Shown here: piece by piece, positions 15,876 through 24,258 of the stretch
Layout: the number at the start of each line of letters is the position of its first letter
Position numbering within the stretch: position 1 is the stretch's first letter
Assembly: GCF_000368265.1 (NCBI RefSeq)
Contig: NZ_KB851221.1
Location: 1 to 39,507, forward strand
DNA length: 39,507 nucleotides
Direction: 5' to 3'
Source of the DNA: Acinetobacter brisouisimilis
GTDB lineage: Bacteria > Pseudomonadota > Gammaproteobacteria > Pseudomonadales > Moraxellaceae
Translations under genes and position numbers: made by a program
Notes under the pieces: generated by a model
Seen by the model: only the letters and a program-made list of their open reading frames with translations
Told to the model about the DNA's origin: nothing
Database searches by the model: none

Positions 15876-17779
15876 GCGCTGACTCCTGAAGCTTCACCAC
15901 GTGGGCAAGTCCCCCAGACAGGGTAATGCTGGGTCGTCAAGGCACTGCCAGCAGCAAATTGATCAGGCAATACCGTGATCTGTGCCATGCACCATGCCGA
16001 TAAATCCTGATTAAAGAGCAATGCATTCAAGAACATGGCATTCATATTATGTGCATTCTTGGTATTCCACGCTGACAAGGATTGATTAAAGACTTTATTG
16101 CCTTCAAACATTGACCAGAACATCGTACCGTTGGATACATCCCATGTTTGGATTGACGCATGATTAAATGCCGAATAGGCAAACGTCCCTGTGAAATTTG
16201 TGACCTGACTCACGTTCCAGTTGAGTGGCTGGTTAAATGCCAGCGTTCCCCAGAAGGTATAGTTTAAAGACTCAATCTGTGAGATATCCCAATTGGAGAG
16301 ATTGGCATCATTGAAGATTTCACAGCCCGAGAACATGGAGTCGAGACAACGCACATTCGGACATTGCTCAGGTACGCTGCTCAAATGAATGGATTTATAG
16401 GCAGGCAGATACTGGGTCGCAGATGAACCTGCATGCCAGATACGGTTTAAAGCACGGCTTGGATAGGACACAATCTCAGAGAGCGCTGGGCCACCCAGAC
16501 GTACATCACTGTTTTGATCTGCATCCGCTTTGAGAATACACAGGGCTAAACCTGCACGTTCGGCTGAAATGTTACTCAGCCCTGTATTCAGATTCAGTAC
16601 ATCGCCATTGGCAAACTGGATTTGCTGGATATTCTCACTGATCAACATACCCTCAAGCAGTTGGGCTTGAAGGGTATTTTCCGCATCAGACTCAATCTGA
16701 ACCTCGGAGAGTGGATTCAGGCACACGCTATAATTGCCATACTTGGCATTGGCATTCTGATCCAGTTGCCCGACAGTTGGGTTGTAACCATTATCTGCAC
16801 CCGTGATGAAACCGACATCTGCGTATTCATCGCCCGTTAATGAGGTCGAATCTGAGCTGGTACGAAGCTGTACACGTAAGGGCTGATCCGAGATATTTTC
16901 AACTAAAAAAACAAAGTTTGGATCATAGGCAATATTCGGATCTAGCGCCTGATAATCACGAACCGCCAACCAGTCCCCAAGGTTTTGACTGATATATTGA
17001 CGGAAGGTGTCATAGAAGCGTTGATCGGCAACTGCATCAATCCGATAGCTCTGCTGATTGAGGGTAATTTCACTATACAGGCCGTCAACGCCACTGTCAT
17101 CAACACCGATGTTTACAGCCACTTGATGGGTGGCATTCACACAACTGATATTGAGCAGATTAAATCCTGCCAAGCAGAAAATCACATTACCGCTCTGGTT
17201 ACGTGCCAGTGTCGGGTTATCATTGCCCAGACGTGGATCGGCAATATCTCCCGTATAGCCCACCAGCTCAATCCGATGATCGCTGCTGTCTAGGTTTTTA
17301 AAGTTGATGGTGTTGTTGCCATTGAGACGTTCTGTTGAAATGGCGAGAATACCTTCAGGTAAACCGTAATCCCCCCAACCTTGTTTGGCATAACTGATAC
17401 CATCCACAATCATCGCAGAAATACTGTTGTAGAGCATGAAGTCACTGTCATTAATCAAGCGGACTTGTGCGGTTGCCCCTTCACAACTGATGCTGGGTTG
17501 CTCTGGAGTGCTTGGCTGACCTAGCTGTTCCAGCTTGAGATTGATCTGGCTAATCTGCTGACCCAATTGACTGATCTGCTCGCTAAACTGCGCTTGCCAG
17601 TCCTGTTGGCTTTGCTGGGTCTGCTGCAGCTGCTCCAGCAATCCTCTTAAATATTCGGTGCGATTGAGCAGGGCTTTGGCCTGTTCATTCATATTGCCGT
17701 TTTCACCGCCCTGTGCGTATTCATGACTTTCCAGCAGGCGCACATCCGACCATAACTTTTTGCCGACCAAATTCACCAT
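15872..17779 (-). CDS. Fibre/baseplate protein with BspA-type (DUF285) repeats
   Basis: A 635-residue virion protein placed between gpI and gpH. The N-terminal segment (GKKLWSDVRLLESHEYAQGG, then MNEQAKALLNRTEYLRGLLEQ) is the attachment head seen on many P2-like fibres, followed by a Q-rich coiled coil (about 60-105). From about residue 500 there are repeats of the BspA/DUF285 type (LSNWDISQIESLNYTFW, LNWNVSQVTNFTGTFA, WDVSNGTMFWSMFEG, LSAWNTKNAHNMNAMF), a leucine-rich-like binding solenoid. Start ATG 17779 overlaps the gpI stop as TGATG. Probably a second receptor-binding or decoration protein. Confidence 0.75.
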   Translation of the reverse strand: MVNLVGKKLWSDVRLLESHEYAQGGENGNMNEQAKALLNRTEYLRGLLEQLQQTQQSQQDWQAQFSEQISQLGQQISQINLKLEQLGQPSTPEQPSISCEGATAQVRLINDSDFMLYNSISAMIVDGISYAKQGWGDYGLPEGILAISTERLNGNNTINFKNLDSSDHRIELVGYTGDIADPRLGNDNPTLARNQSGNVIFCLAGFNLLNISCVNATHQVAVNIGVDDSGVDGLYSEITLNQQSYRIDAVADQRFYDTFRQYISQNLGDWLAVRDYQALDPNIAYDPNFVFLVENISDQPLRVQLRTSSDSTSLTGDEYADVGFITGADNGYNPTVGQLDQNANAKYGNYSVCLNPLSEVQIESDAENTLQAQLLEGMLISENIQQIQFANGDVLNLNTGLSNISAERAGLALCILKADADQNSDVRLGGPALSEIVSYPSRALNRIWHAGSSATQYLPAYKSIHLSSVPEQCPNVRCLDSMFSGCEIFNDANLSNWDISQIESLNYTFWGTLAFNQPLNWNVSQVTNFTGTFAYSAFNHASIQTWDVSNGTMFWSMFEGNKVFNQSLSAWNTKNAHNMNAMFLNALLFNQDLSAWCMAQITVLPDQFAAGSALTTQHYPVWGTCPRGEASGVSA

Positions 17780-18381
17780 CAGCGTTTTACTCCATTCAGT
17801 TGTTGAGAACCATCCAGTGACCATGACCCGTTCAGGGCCAGTGAACCTGCCACCCCGACAAAGTCAATTTCACAGCCCAGACACAACACGGCTGCAGCGC
17901 AGGCAGTCACATCACTGCGAACCACCACGCTTTGTCCTAACAGGTGTGATCTGAGGTTTTTATTGATGCGAATGGCACTGGCCAGTTCATCCACCAATTG
18001 GCTCTGGGTTGCCCCGATTTGATTGATTTCGATATAGATATTGAAGGTATAGGGGGTGCCTTGCGGGCTGGTCTTGAACCATTCCTCCACCCGACAGCTG
18101 ATGCCGATGGCATTCATGGCGGTTTCTAACGCCCCAATGGTGCCTTTGTGGCAATGCACGTCATAGGCTGCAGCAATGGTGTTGCGCTTCTGCTGCTCTG
18201 ACCAGTCCTTGTTCCAGTAATCCACCGAGCGTTCCCATGCCAGCCATGGCAAGACCACGCGGGGTGCTGTTTGTGGATGATTCAGAGAACGGGTCAGGAT
18301 TGGCACGTCGGCAATGCGGGCAAAAGCCTGATCAAAACAGCGTTCAAAGACAGTGGCATTTGGCGGCAGTAAACTCGACAT
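17779..18381 (-). CDS. I: Baseplate protein gpI
   Basis: A 200-residue P2 gpI homologue. The N-terminal SSLLPPNATVFERCFDQAFARI, WLAWERSVDYWNKDWSEQQKRN and the segment HKGTIGALETAMNAIG are diagnostic. It forms part of the baseplate wedge with gpW and gpJ. It starts just after J and its stop overlaps the next fibre gene. Confidence 0.94.
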   Translation of the reverse strand: MSSLLPPNATVFERCFDQAFARIADVPILTRSLNHPQTAPRVVLPWLAWERSVDYWNKDWSEQQKRNTIAAAYDVHCHKGTIGALETAMNAIGISCRVEEWFKTSPQGTPYTFNIYIEINQIGATQSQLVDELASAIRINKNLRSHLLGQSVVVRSDVTACAAAVLCLGCEIDFVGVAGSLALNGSWSLDGSQQLNGVKR

Positions 18382-18383
18382 GC

Positions 18384-19283
18384 TTAATTCTCCAGTGTGC
18401 GGATGCTGACATTGATCGCGGTACAGTAGGCCGCCTGACCCACGGCTAATTTAAAATTCTGGGTTGGGCTGAGCAGCTCGACACTGGACACGCCTGGTCG
18501 GTGTAGGGCCTGATAAATCCCTGACAAGGCAGGCGCTTTACTTAAGGCATGGCTCTGCTGGGTATAGCTGGCCAGTTCGGCTTGTGCCTTTTGTAGAATC
18601 ACATCCGAGTCAGGCCCAGCCTCAACTTCCAGCACTGCCTCGACTTCATATTCAACAATGCTGGCGGAAAACACCTGCACCTGATCGGTGAGTGGGCGGA
18701 TCTGCTTCTGATTCACCGCCAGATTGACCGCATTGAGCAAATCCTCCTGTGCCTGTCCATTATTCTCGCTGGACAGCACATACAGATTGACCACCCCAGC
18801 ACTGGGTGAATCGGGCTGGATATCCTTGACCCGTACATCGGCATTCATGCCATGAAAGATATAAGAGCCTTCCGAACCTGCGGTGGTATAGCCTTCAGGC
18901 GCCAGCTGCACACGGGTACGTAAGGCATCATCGGTTTCCAGTACCGCCTCTTGGCTGCTGCTGGCTTCACTGATCACCTTACGCTGTAAATTGCGTTCTG
19001 CTGCCTTATGTTCCAGATCTGAACCTGTGGCATAGGCCAGTAACACCGCTTTGGCGGATGAATTGGCACGTTGTCTGAGCAGCATTTCCCGATAGGCAAA
19101 GGCTTCAGCTAACTTGTAGGCAGGATCAGATTCACGTAACTGCGGATAATCCACCCCCAATGTCTGCATCCGTGCATAAAAGTCCTGAATGCCTGCACTG
19201 AGAATGACTTCATAATCAATTTCTTCGACCACTTCGGGGGGATCAAGTTGGGAAAGGTCGATGGCACTGTTTGCGCTGGTCAT
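18384..19283 (-). CDS. J: Baseplate assembly protein gpJ
   Basis: A 299-residue P2 gpJ homologue, a baseplate wedge component of the Mu gp47 type. Typical sequence: IDLSQLDPPEVVEEIDYEVI, then YKLAEAFAYREMLLRQRANSSAKAVLLAYATG-like and TRVQLAPEGYTTAGSEGSYIFH-like stretches. It lies directly after W with no gap. The central LDPPEVVEEIDYE and LAPE(G/S)YTTAGS motifs leave little doubt about the family. Confidence 0.95.
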   Translation of the reverse strand: MTSANSAIDLSQLDPPEVVEEIDYEVILSAGIQDFYARMQTLGVDYPQLRESDPAYKLAEAFAYREMLLRQRANSSAKAVLLAYATGSDLEHKAAERNLQRKVISEASSSQEAVLETDDALRTRVQLAPEGYTTAGSEGSYIFHGMNADVRVKDIQPDSPSAGVVNLYVLSSENNGQAQEDLLNAVNLAVNQKQIRPLTDQVQVFSASIVEYEVEAVLEVEAGPDSDVILQKAQAELASYTQQSHALSKAPALSGIYQALHRPGVSSVELLSPTQNFKLAVGQAAYCTAINVSIRTLEN

Positions 19284-19631
19284 TTAAGCGATTGCTCCCA
19301 TTTTCAATGGAATGTTTAAATTCAGGCTCTGTCCAGACAGCAGATGCACCGCTTCAAGGTCGATCATCAGACCGCCTGAACTGATGTTGGACACGGCAAT
19401 TTTTTCGATGCTGATACGGTTTTCCCAACGTAAAATCGGGGTGTAAATGGCACTGTAGAGTTGAACAATCAGTGCATCATTCACAGGCTGATCAATCAGA
19501 TCCGCAAGGCGTGAACCATAATTGCGACGCATGATGCGTAAATTGAGTGGTGTGGACAGGATATCGGTCAGCGATTGCTGAATGCTGTCGATCTCATCCT
19601 GTAAAAGCTGGCCAGTGCTGCATGACATCAT
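19284..19631 (-). CDS. W: Baseplate protein gpW (gp25-like lysozyme fold)
   Basis: A 115-residue protein of the T4 gp25/P2 gpW family. The motifs DIQSIQQSLTDILSTPLNLRIMRRNYGSRLADLIDQP (in part) and TPILRWENRISIEKI are diagnostic; the family keeps a lysozyme-like fold but acts as a wedge connector and sheath initiator. ATGA overlap with V. Confidence 0.95.
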   Translation of the reverse strand: MMSCSTGQLLQDEIDSIQQSLTDILSTPLNLRIMRRNYGSRLADLIDQPVNDALIVQLYSAIYTPILRWENRISIEKIAVSNISSGGLMIDLEAVHLLSGQSLNLNIPLKMGAIA

Positions 19632-20161
19632 GGAATAGGTTCTCCTGAATCATCCGAGCCTGCTTTAACCTTGCTGGTTTTATGGTGTCTAAGGGAAATA
19701 TCCCCAGCCTTAACATCGCCATCGGTGGTAATGCCTTCGGTGACATGTAAGCTGCCATTGATGCGACAATTTGCGGTGATGATCGCTTCTGCCCCTTCAG
19801 GCAAAATTGCCTGTAGAGAATGGTTCTCTGTGTCGTAACTGATCAGTGCCCCATCTTCAAACAGGCGTAACTTGATGTTGGGATTATTAGAAATAGTGGG
19901 GTGATCTTCATTATTTAAACCACAAAGTACCACGCCCAAACCCAGCTCACCGCAGGGGCTAAACACCACACATTCCTCACCAATACTCGGTAAATCATGG
20001 CTTCGGTCTGCCCCCGCCCGTAAATTGATCAGGCGTAATTGATGGGTCACGATGTCGCCTAAATTGACCGTGACGGTATGGAAAGGTTCGGCTGGGGTAA
20101 CGCTGTCAATTCGACCCAAACGGATCAAATTCTCCAAGCGACGGGAAGTATCTGCATTCAT
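19628..20161 (-). CDS. V: Baseplate spike protein gpV
   Basis: A 177-residue baseplate assembly and spike protein. An N-terminal OB-type domain (SVTPAEPFHTVTVNLGDIVT, LPSIGEECVVFSPCGELGLGV) is followed by a beta-helical part (NCRINGSLHVTEGITTDGDV) and a tip with HHKTSKVKAGSDDSGEP; in P2 gpV the corresponding HxH/G-rich tip binds metal. The spike pierces the outer membrane. It is the first gene of the V-W-J-I-fibre operon; a 19-bp dyad lies right before its start. Confidence 0.93.
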   Translation of the reverse strand: MNADTSRRLENLIRLGRIDSVTPAEPFHTVTVNLGDIVTHQLRLINLRAGADRSHDLPSIGEECVVFSPCGELGLGVVLCGLNNEDHPTISNNPNIKLRLFEDGALISYDTENHSLQAILPEGAEAIITANCRINGSLHVTEGITTDGDVKAGDISLRHHKTSKVKAGSDDSGEPIP

Positions 20162-20180
20162 GCTGCAATCGTGTTGCAGC
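20162..20180 (-). promoter_or_regulatory. 19-bp dyad before gene V
   Basis: GCTGCA, 7 nt, TGCAGC immediately before the V ATG. The same pattern with G-T/C-TGCA arms and a 7-nt spacer occurs at 26246-26264 between O and P, so it may be a binding site shared by late operons, or simply a hairpin at the V ribosome site. Confidence 0.4.
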
Positions 20181-20229
20181 GGTTTTATTTTTGCAGCAAG
20201 GATGAGTTCTTAAATTAAATTTAAGGACT

Positions 20230-20682
20230 TTATGTCGAGCTAAAATGCTCAAGCAAGCTGTCTTCAATCAGGGAAATTTCTTGTTCGCTAAAGCCTAATA
20301 GTTCACGTTTGGCATATTTGACCCGTGGTGATTGACTATTGTGTTCGACCCGATCCACTAAACCAAACTGATGCACATTGGCAATCCGCGAAATACGTTC
20401 ACTAAAACCAATTGCCACGCCTTGTGAGATCTTTTCAACCCGTAAAAACTGAGCATTCTTAATCTGATTAAACATCTTCTGGCGAATCTTGCCCTTACGC
20501 CCTCTCAGGTTTTTTCTTGGAATATAGCCTGAACCATCGGGGTTTTGCTGGCGCGTAATCCGTGAACGCTGGCTGGCACGGATTTTACGGGCAATTTTCA
20601 GGGCAAGCTTATTGCGCTCTTGCTCACTGACGTGGGCTAAAAGTGCAGTGAGATGTTCAGGGAGATAATCCAAATCAGCCAT
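20230..20682 (-). CDS. S: Tail completion protein gpS (virion morphogenesis)
   Basis: A 150-residue basic protein of the P2 gpS/Mu gpG-like family. Features: LTALLAHVSEQERNKLALKI, RIRASQRSRITRQQNPDGSGY-type sequence, IGFSERISRIANVHQFGL and VKYAKRELLGFSEQEI at the C-terminus. It caps or finishes the tail before joining to the head. It is paired with R as in P2. Confidence 0.93.
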   Translation of the reverse strand: MADLDYLPEHLTALLAHVSEQERNKLALKIARKIRASQRSRITRQQNPDGSGYIPRKNLRGRKGKIRQKMFNQIKNAQFLRVEKISQGVAIGFSERISRIANVHQFGLVDRVEHNSQSPRVKYAKRELLGFSEQEISLIEDSLLEHFSST

Positions 20683-20691
20683 ACGTCCCCA

Positions 20692-21195
20692 CTATAAAGA
20701 ATAATGCTGCTGTGGATCTGCCGATTGCCATGCAGCCAGCACAGAACCATCTTTGTTATACAAGGTAACCAGTGTTGAATCTTGAGCCTTTTGGTATTGT
20801 GGTTCGGCTGGATAGCTAATATTCAGGCTGCCATCATCTTGCTGTTTGACAACAACTCGTTCAGTGAGGGGTAATTGCACCACAAGATCTACTTTGTCGT
20901 TGGCGAGAATTTCGGCTTCAAAGGAAATGGCATTTTTGACCTGATCTAGATTGGTTAGCAACTCAGATTGATGAACCCGAACCCAGTCTAGTAAAGGCAC
21001 ACTAATCGCAGCCAAATCACCAGCATAATCGGTCAGAATTAAGGTGAGTTTGTAGGCATATTCAAAGGATAAGCCATTGGCTAAGGTACTGCGCAAATGC
21101 CCCTCATCCACAAACACCAGTAAACGGTCAGGATTGACCTTGAGTTCAGAAATGCTGCTGACTAAAAAGTCTTTGAGTTGCTGAGGTTTCTGCAT
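20692..21195 (-). CDS. R: Tail completion protein gpR
   Basis: A 167-residue P2 gpR homologue (MQKPQQLKDFLVSSISELK, LLVFVDEGHLRSTLANGLSF, TDYAGDLAAISVPLLDWVR). Start ATG 21195 aligns with the P2 protein start and has GAGGG upstream; an upstream TTG would add two residues. It finishes the tail end for head attachment. It lies directly after the endolysin gene; no spanin gene is found between them. Confidence 0.93.
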   Translation of the reverse strand: MQKPQQLKDFLVSSISELKVNPDRLLVFVDEGHLRSTLANGLSFEYAYKLTLILTDYAGDLAAISVPLLDWVRVHQSELLTNLDQVKNAISFEAEILANDKVDLVVQLPLTERVVVKQQDDGSLNISYPAEPQYQKAQDSTLVTLYNKDGSVLAAWQSADPQQHYSL

Positions 21196-21207
21196 GCCCA
21201 ATCCCTC

Positions 21208-22062
21208 TTAGGCAACCTGTTGCACAGGATAAAGTGGGGCTAAATGATCCCATTCCGCTTGAAACTTGGCTTGATAACCCAGTTTTTTATAATTCGAGCC
21301 GTTATACAGGGTAAAAACTGCATCCCAGTTTTCAGTGCGTAATGCATCCAGCAAGGTCACTTTTTTACTGTTGACTGTACCCGACTTCCATTCAATAAAA
21401 CGGATAAAGGCTTCAAGCTGGAGCGATTCACTACAATATTGCTGATCAACAAAATCCTGTACCGAACTATAGCCCAAGTCTTTCCAGTTCTCGCCCATAA
21501 TCTGGAACTGCCCCCAGCTGGCTGACTGTAAAGCACATTCAACATCAATCTGTTTTGCAAGCTCTAAACGTACATATTCCGCTTCGTTACCCTGATAACC
21601 ACCCGTTGCAGTATTCACAATATTCGGATACTTCTGTATTAGTTCATTGGCACGACTTAGGCTAAATTTTTGTTTCAGATAGGCATACATACGATGGCGT
21701 TCAAACAGAATCTTGGGTTTACCATTGCTGAGAAAACCTAGCCCACGCCCTTCTACCGCACCAAACACCCGAATCGCCAATTCTGAAACTTTTAAACGAG
21801 TAGCGGCTTGCTGGTAATCGCTGTCTTTAAGCAACTTACTGACATCTGTGCCATTAATTGCAGTCAAGGTCTTATCCCCAACTTTGCCATCAGCCACCAA
21901 GCCCAGTTTTTTCTGAAATTGCATCACCGCATATTCTGTGCCTGCACCAAAATCACCATCGGCTGCCAGTGCTTTACCCTTTGCATCAGCATAGCCCAAA
22001 CGACTGAGGGCTTTTTGCAGTGCAAGGACTTCAGCACCTTTGGAACCAAATTTTAAAATCAT
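21208..22062 (-). CDS. Endolysin: peptidoglycan-binding domain plus N-acetylmuramidase
   Basis: A 284-residue lysis enzyme. Residues about 5-70 form a PG_binding_1 domain (GSKGAEVLALQKALSRLGY, ADGDFGAGTEYAVMQFQKKLGL, VGDKTL). The rest matches the N-acetylmuramidase/DUF3380 domain, with the predicted acidic catalytic region at AIRVFGAVEGRGLGFL, KILFERHRMYAYL and ASWGQFQIMGENWKDLGY. No signal peptide, so it depends on holin. It sits in the lysis cassette downstream of the two holin-like genes and overlaps the second by 4 nt. Confidence 0.93.
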   Translation of the reverse strand: MILKFGSKGAEVLALQKALSRLGYADAKGKALAADGDFGAGTEYAVMQFQKKLGLVADGKVGDKTLTAINGTDVSKLLKDSDYQQAATRLKVSELAIRVFGAVEGRGLGFLSNGKPKILFERHRMYAYLKQKFSLSRANELIQKYPNIVNTATGGYQGNEAEYVRLELAKQIDVECALQSASWGQFQIMGENWKDLGYSSVQDFVDQQYCSESLQLEAFIRFIEWKSGTVNSKKVTLLDALRTENWDAVFTLYNGSNYKKLGYQAKFQAEWDHLAPLYPVQQVA

Positions 22063-22334
22063 AATGACTTACTCCGAAAAATCACAGCAATGTTGCCCTT
22101 TGCCCGAAATACAATCACAAACAGCACCAGCGCAAAAAATGCATCCCAGATGGTGACTGGATCTTTATAGAAAATAATGTTGATGCTTTGCCCAAACAGC
22201 GCGGCAATCAAAATGAAGGCAACCATTTCATGTAGGCGCTGATGCACAGTGGCATTACTGTCAAAACAGATGATGCGTAAAGCAATCAACACGTATAAAA
22301 CGACGGCAATCACGGAATAGAGAATTTCAAGCAT
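22059..22334 (-). CDS. Holin-like membrane protein (phage holin family)
   Basis: A 91-residue protein with three hydrophobic segments, about residues 5-23, 37-54 and 63-80, and a short basic tail. It resembles the small three-helix holins of P2-like lysis cassettes. It overlaps the endolysin gene by 4 nt (ATGA), coupling pore former and enzyme. Start ATG 22334. Confidence 0.75.
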   Translation of the reverse strand: MLEILYSVIAVVLYVLIALRIICFDSNATVHQRLHEMVAFILIAALFGQSINIIFYKDPVTIWDAFFALVLFVIVFRAKGNIAVIFRSKSL

Positions 22335-22337
22335 GGT

Positions 22338-22730
22338 TTAGTCCTTCCCTTTCGGTTTTTTGGAAAAAATGGATGCAAGATCAATCAGTTTTCCACTGAG
22401 TATGCCCAAAACATCAGCAAGAGAAGCACCCTCTAACCACGCTAAAACTTTCTGTAAAATGACGATGGCCACCAGTGAAACCATAAATGCCCCTGTCGCA
22501 TGGCTATCAATCAAAGTACGGTTCACTACTTCAGGCGAGAGTAAATAACCAATTGCCGTGGACAATAAAAATGAAATGATGCGTTTTTGATAACTGACGT
22601 TTTGAGTATAAAAAGCAATAAAAGCTGCGCCAATGACTGCACCAAAAAGTGCGTCACCGTTGACGAATGGCAGCATGGAAACTGCCCCTGCACCTGCGGT
22701 AATTGCCACGGTTGTTGTTGGATCTGGCAT
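22338..22730 (-). CDS. Putative holin or lysis-associated membrane protein
   Basis: A 130-residue protein with hydrophobic segments near 8-22, 27-42, 52-68 and 82-97 and a basic tail (SKKPKGKD). Similar proteins in Acinetobacter P2-like prophages sit just before the holin and are annotated as putative phage holins. Start ATG 22730 lies 2 nt after the X stop; an in-frame ATG at 22742 inside X is less likely. It could be the main holin or an antiholin partner. Confidence 0.65.
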   Translation of the reverse strand: MPDPTTTVAITAGAGAVSMLPFVNGDALFGAVIGAAFIAFYTQNVSYQKRIISFLLSTAIGYLLSPEVVNRTLIDSHATGAFMVSLVAIVILQKVLAWLEGASLADVLGILSGKLIDLASIFSKKPKGKD

Positions 22731-22732
22731 AG

Positions 22733-22945
22733 TTAATCCCATAAATTGATGCTGTGTTGGATATTTTGGGGAGAATCAAGATCAGGTAGCAGCACATCGG
22801 TGCCGATGGGTAAAATCACGCCCAGCTCATCCAATTGAGGATTAGCACTGAGGACTTGCTCCACTACACCTGTGCTGCGTCCGTAATAACGCCAGCAAAT
22901 ACTATCGATAGTGTCATTCTGAATAGACTTGATGCTTTTGCTCAT
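22733..22945 (-). CDS. X: Tail protein X (LysM-like)
   Basis: A 70-residue P2 tail protein X with a LysM-like fold: DTIDSICWRYYGRSTGVVEQ, then LSANPQLDELGVILPIGTDV, LLPDL. It is needed for tail assembly. ATGA overlap with L upstream; the putative holin follows within 2 nt. Confidence 0.94.
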   Translation of the reverse strand: MSKSIKSIQNDTIDSICWRYYGRSTGVVEQVLSANPQLDELGVILPIGTDVLLPDLDSPQNIQHSINLWD

Positions 22946-23394
22946 ATCAGCTCCACCACAGAATGGTTTTCACCTTTGAGCTGTTGAATTGCCCACTGTT
23001 TATTGCGACGGTATTCATCAATACTGCTGCGAACTTCTTCAGCGCGTTTATTGCCTGAATTAGTGCTGTCATAACTGCTATATTTCTCGGCAATCTTGGC
23101 AGCGACACCATTCGACACTGCGGAAAAATACAGAATTTCCGTATCAGCTTTGCCATCCAGTTGCGTGCTTGCCAAGTCGGCTAAACGCATGTTTGGCTGT
23201 ACCAGAATGGCCAGTAAGCGATTGACATCGATGATTTCCTCAAGCACGGCCTGTTTGACACGAGCTTCCGTCACAGAGCCATCAATACGCACTTCGGCAC
23301 GAATATCTTCTAAAGCAATCTCAGGGAAAAAATTCCCATTAGAAATTTTAAGGCTGCTGGGCGTGCTGAGATGACCATTTGCCACAAATGACAT
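22942..23394 (-). CDS. L: Head completion/stabilisation protein gpL
   Basis: A 150-residue P2 gpL homologue. Core: NGNFFPEIALEDIRAEVRID, VTEARVKQAVLEEIIDVNRL, then YFSAVSNGVAAKIAEKYSSY and DEYRRNKQWAIQQLKGEN. It closes the filled head at the portal for tail joining. It is separated from M by a 108-bp gap holding a long hairpin. Confidence 0.94.
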   Translation of the reverse strand: MSFVANGHLSTPSSLKISNGNFFPEIALEDIRAEVRIDGSVTEARVKQAVLEEIIDVNRLLAILVQPNMRLADLASTQLDGKADTEILYFSAVSNGVAAKIAEKYSSYDSTNSGNKRAEEVRSSIDEYRRNKQWAIQQLKGENHSVVELI

Positions 23395-23417
23395 GATTGT
23401 CCCCTAAATGAATCAGG

Positions 23418-23487
23418 GCGCTGGTGGGAACAATGGCTCTATGAAGATTTACTGTGTCGTAAGATCACGACCATTGTTCGCCAGCGC
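23418..23487 (-). other. Long interrupted hairpin between M and L
   Basis: GCGCTGG (23418-23424) and GAACAATGG (23428-23436) pair with CCATTGTTC (23471-23479) and CCAGCGC (23481-23487), giving 16 bp of stem around a loop of about 34 nt. It fills the only sizeable gap in the O-to-S operon. There is no T run, so it is more likely an RNA stability or processing element than a terminator. Confidence 0.6.
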
Positions 23488-23502
23488 GGTGCGTGGCACG
23501 GG

Positions 23503-24246
23503 TTAAGATGCAGCGGCATCATCTGTTGAGGTTGGAACAGCAGGTTGTAACTGCTCCACCAGTTTTGTGGCTTGAGTCAAGTCCTGACGACCTCGGCATT
23601 TGTCATCTAGCACCAAAGCTTGCTCAAGGTATTTTTTGGCAAGAGCCGCATAGACAGCATCTTGTTCGGATTCATCTGTAATCAATGCCAAGTTAGCTTT
23701 GCCCAGTGCTAGATAGAGCTTGGCGCGTACTTCGTCAGGCATATCTCGAACATCGGTTGGCAATTCAGCGTTATTCACCAAGTTTTCTAACTGATTCAGA
23801 ATCTGAATATCGACCACTTGTTCCGTGCGTAGTTGTTTTAAGAAAGCATTGGCAATTTCTTCAGTCACAAAAGTACATGGGGTACGTTCAAAGCGGTCAG
23901 GTAATGCCAAGTTACCCTCTAGAACATAAGCTGCAATTTCAAGGGCTTTGCTGTAGTTGGCAATATCGATACACCACACCAACATGGTAGTGACCACAAG
24001 ATCCTGAACTTTAGGACGTGCTGCCAAAATGCCATCCACATACGCTAAATGCTGCTGGATTAACTCCTGCTTTAAACTGATCTTATTGGTGGTGGACTGG
24101 ATCTGCTTTAAACGTGCTAGATCATTATTCAGTTGCAATAACTGTTGCTCATAAGCACCCAGATTTTGCATCGTGCCAAACTCGCTCGCCTGTGTGGCTG
24201 CGGTTTGAGCTTGATGCTTAAGGAAATGTCGTCGGGTAATATTCAT
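23503..24246 (-). CDS. M: Terminase small/endonuclease subunit gpM
   Basis: A 247-residue P2 gpM homologue (TRRHFLKHQAQ at the N-terminus, then HLAYVDGILAARPKVQDLVV, TMLVWCIDIANYSKALEIAA, LPDRFERTPCTFVTEEIANA). It acts with gpP to cut DNA at cos and start packaging. The order N-M-L matches P2. Confidence 0.93.
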   Translation of the reverse strand: MNITRRHFLKHQAQTAATQASEFGTMQNLGAYEQQLLQLNNDLARLKQIQSTTNKISLKQELIQQHLAYVDGILAARPKVQDLVVTTMLVWCIDIANYSKALEIAAYVLEGNLALPDRFERTPCTFVTEEIANAFLKQLRTEQVVDIQILNQLENLVNNAELPTDVRDMPDEVRAKLYLALGKANLALITDESEQDAVYAALAKKYLEQALVLDDKCRGRQDLTQATKLVEQLQPAVPTSTDDAAAS

Positions 24247-24258
24247 AGATTATTTCCC

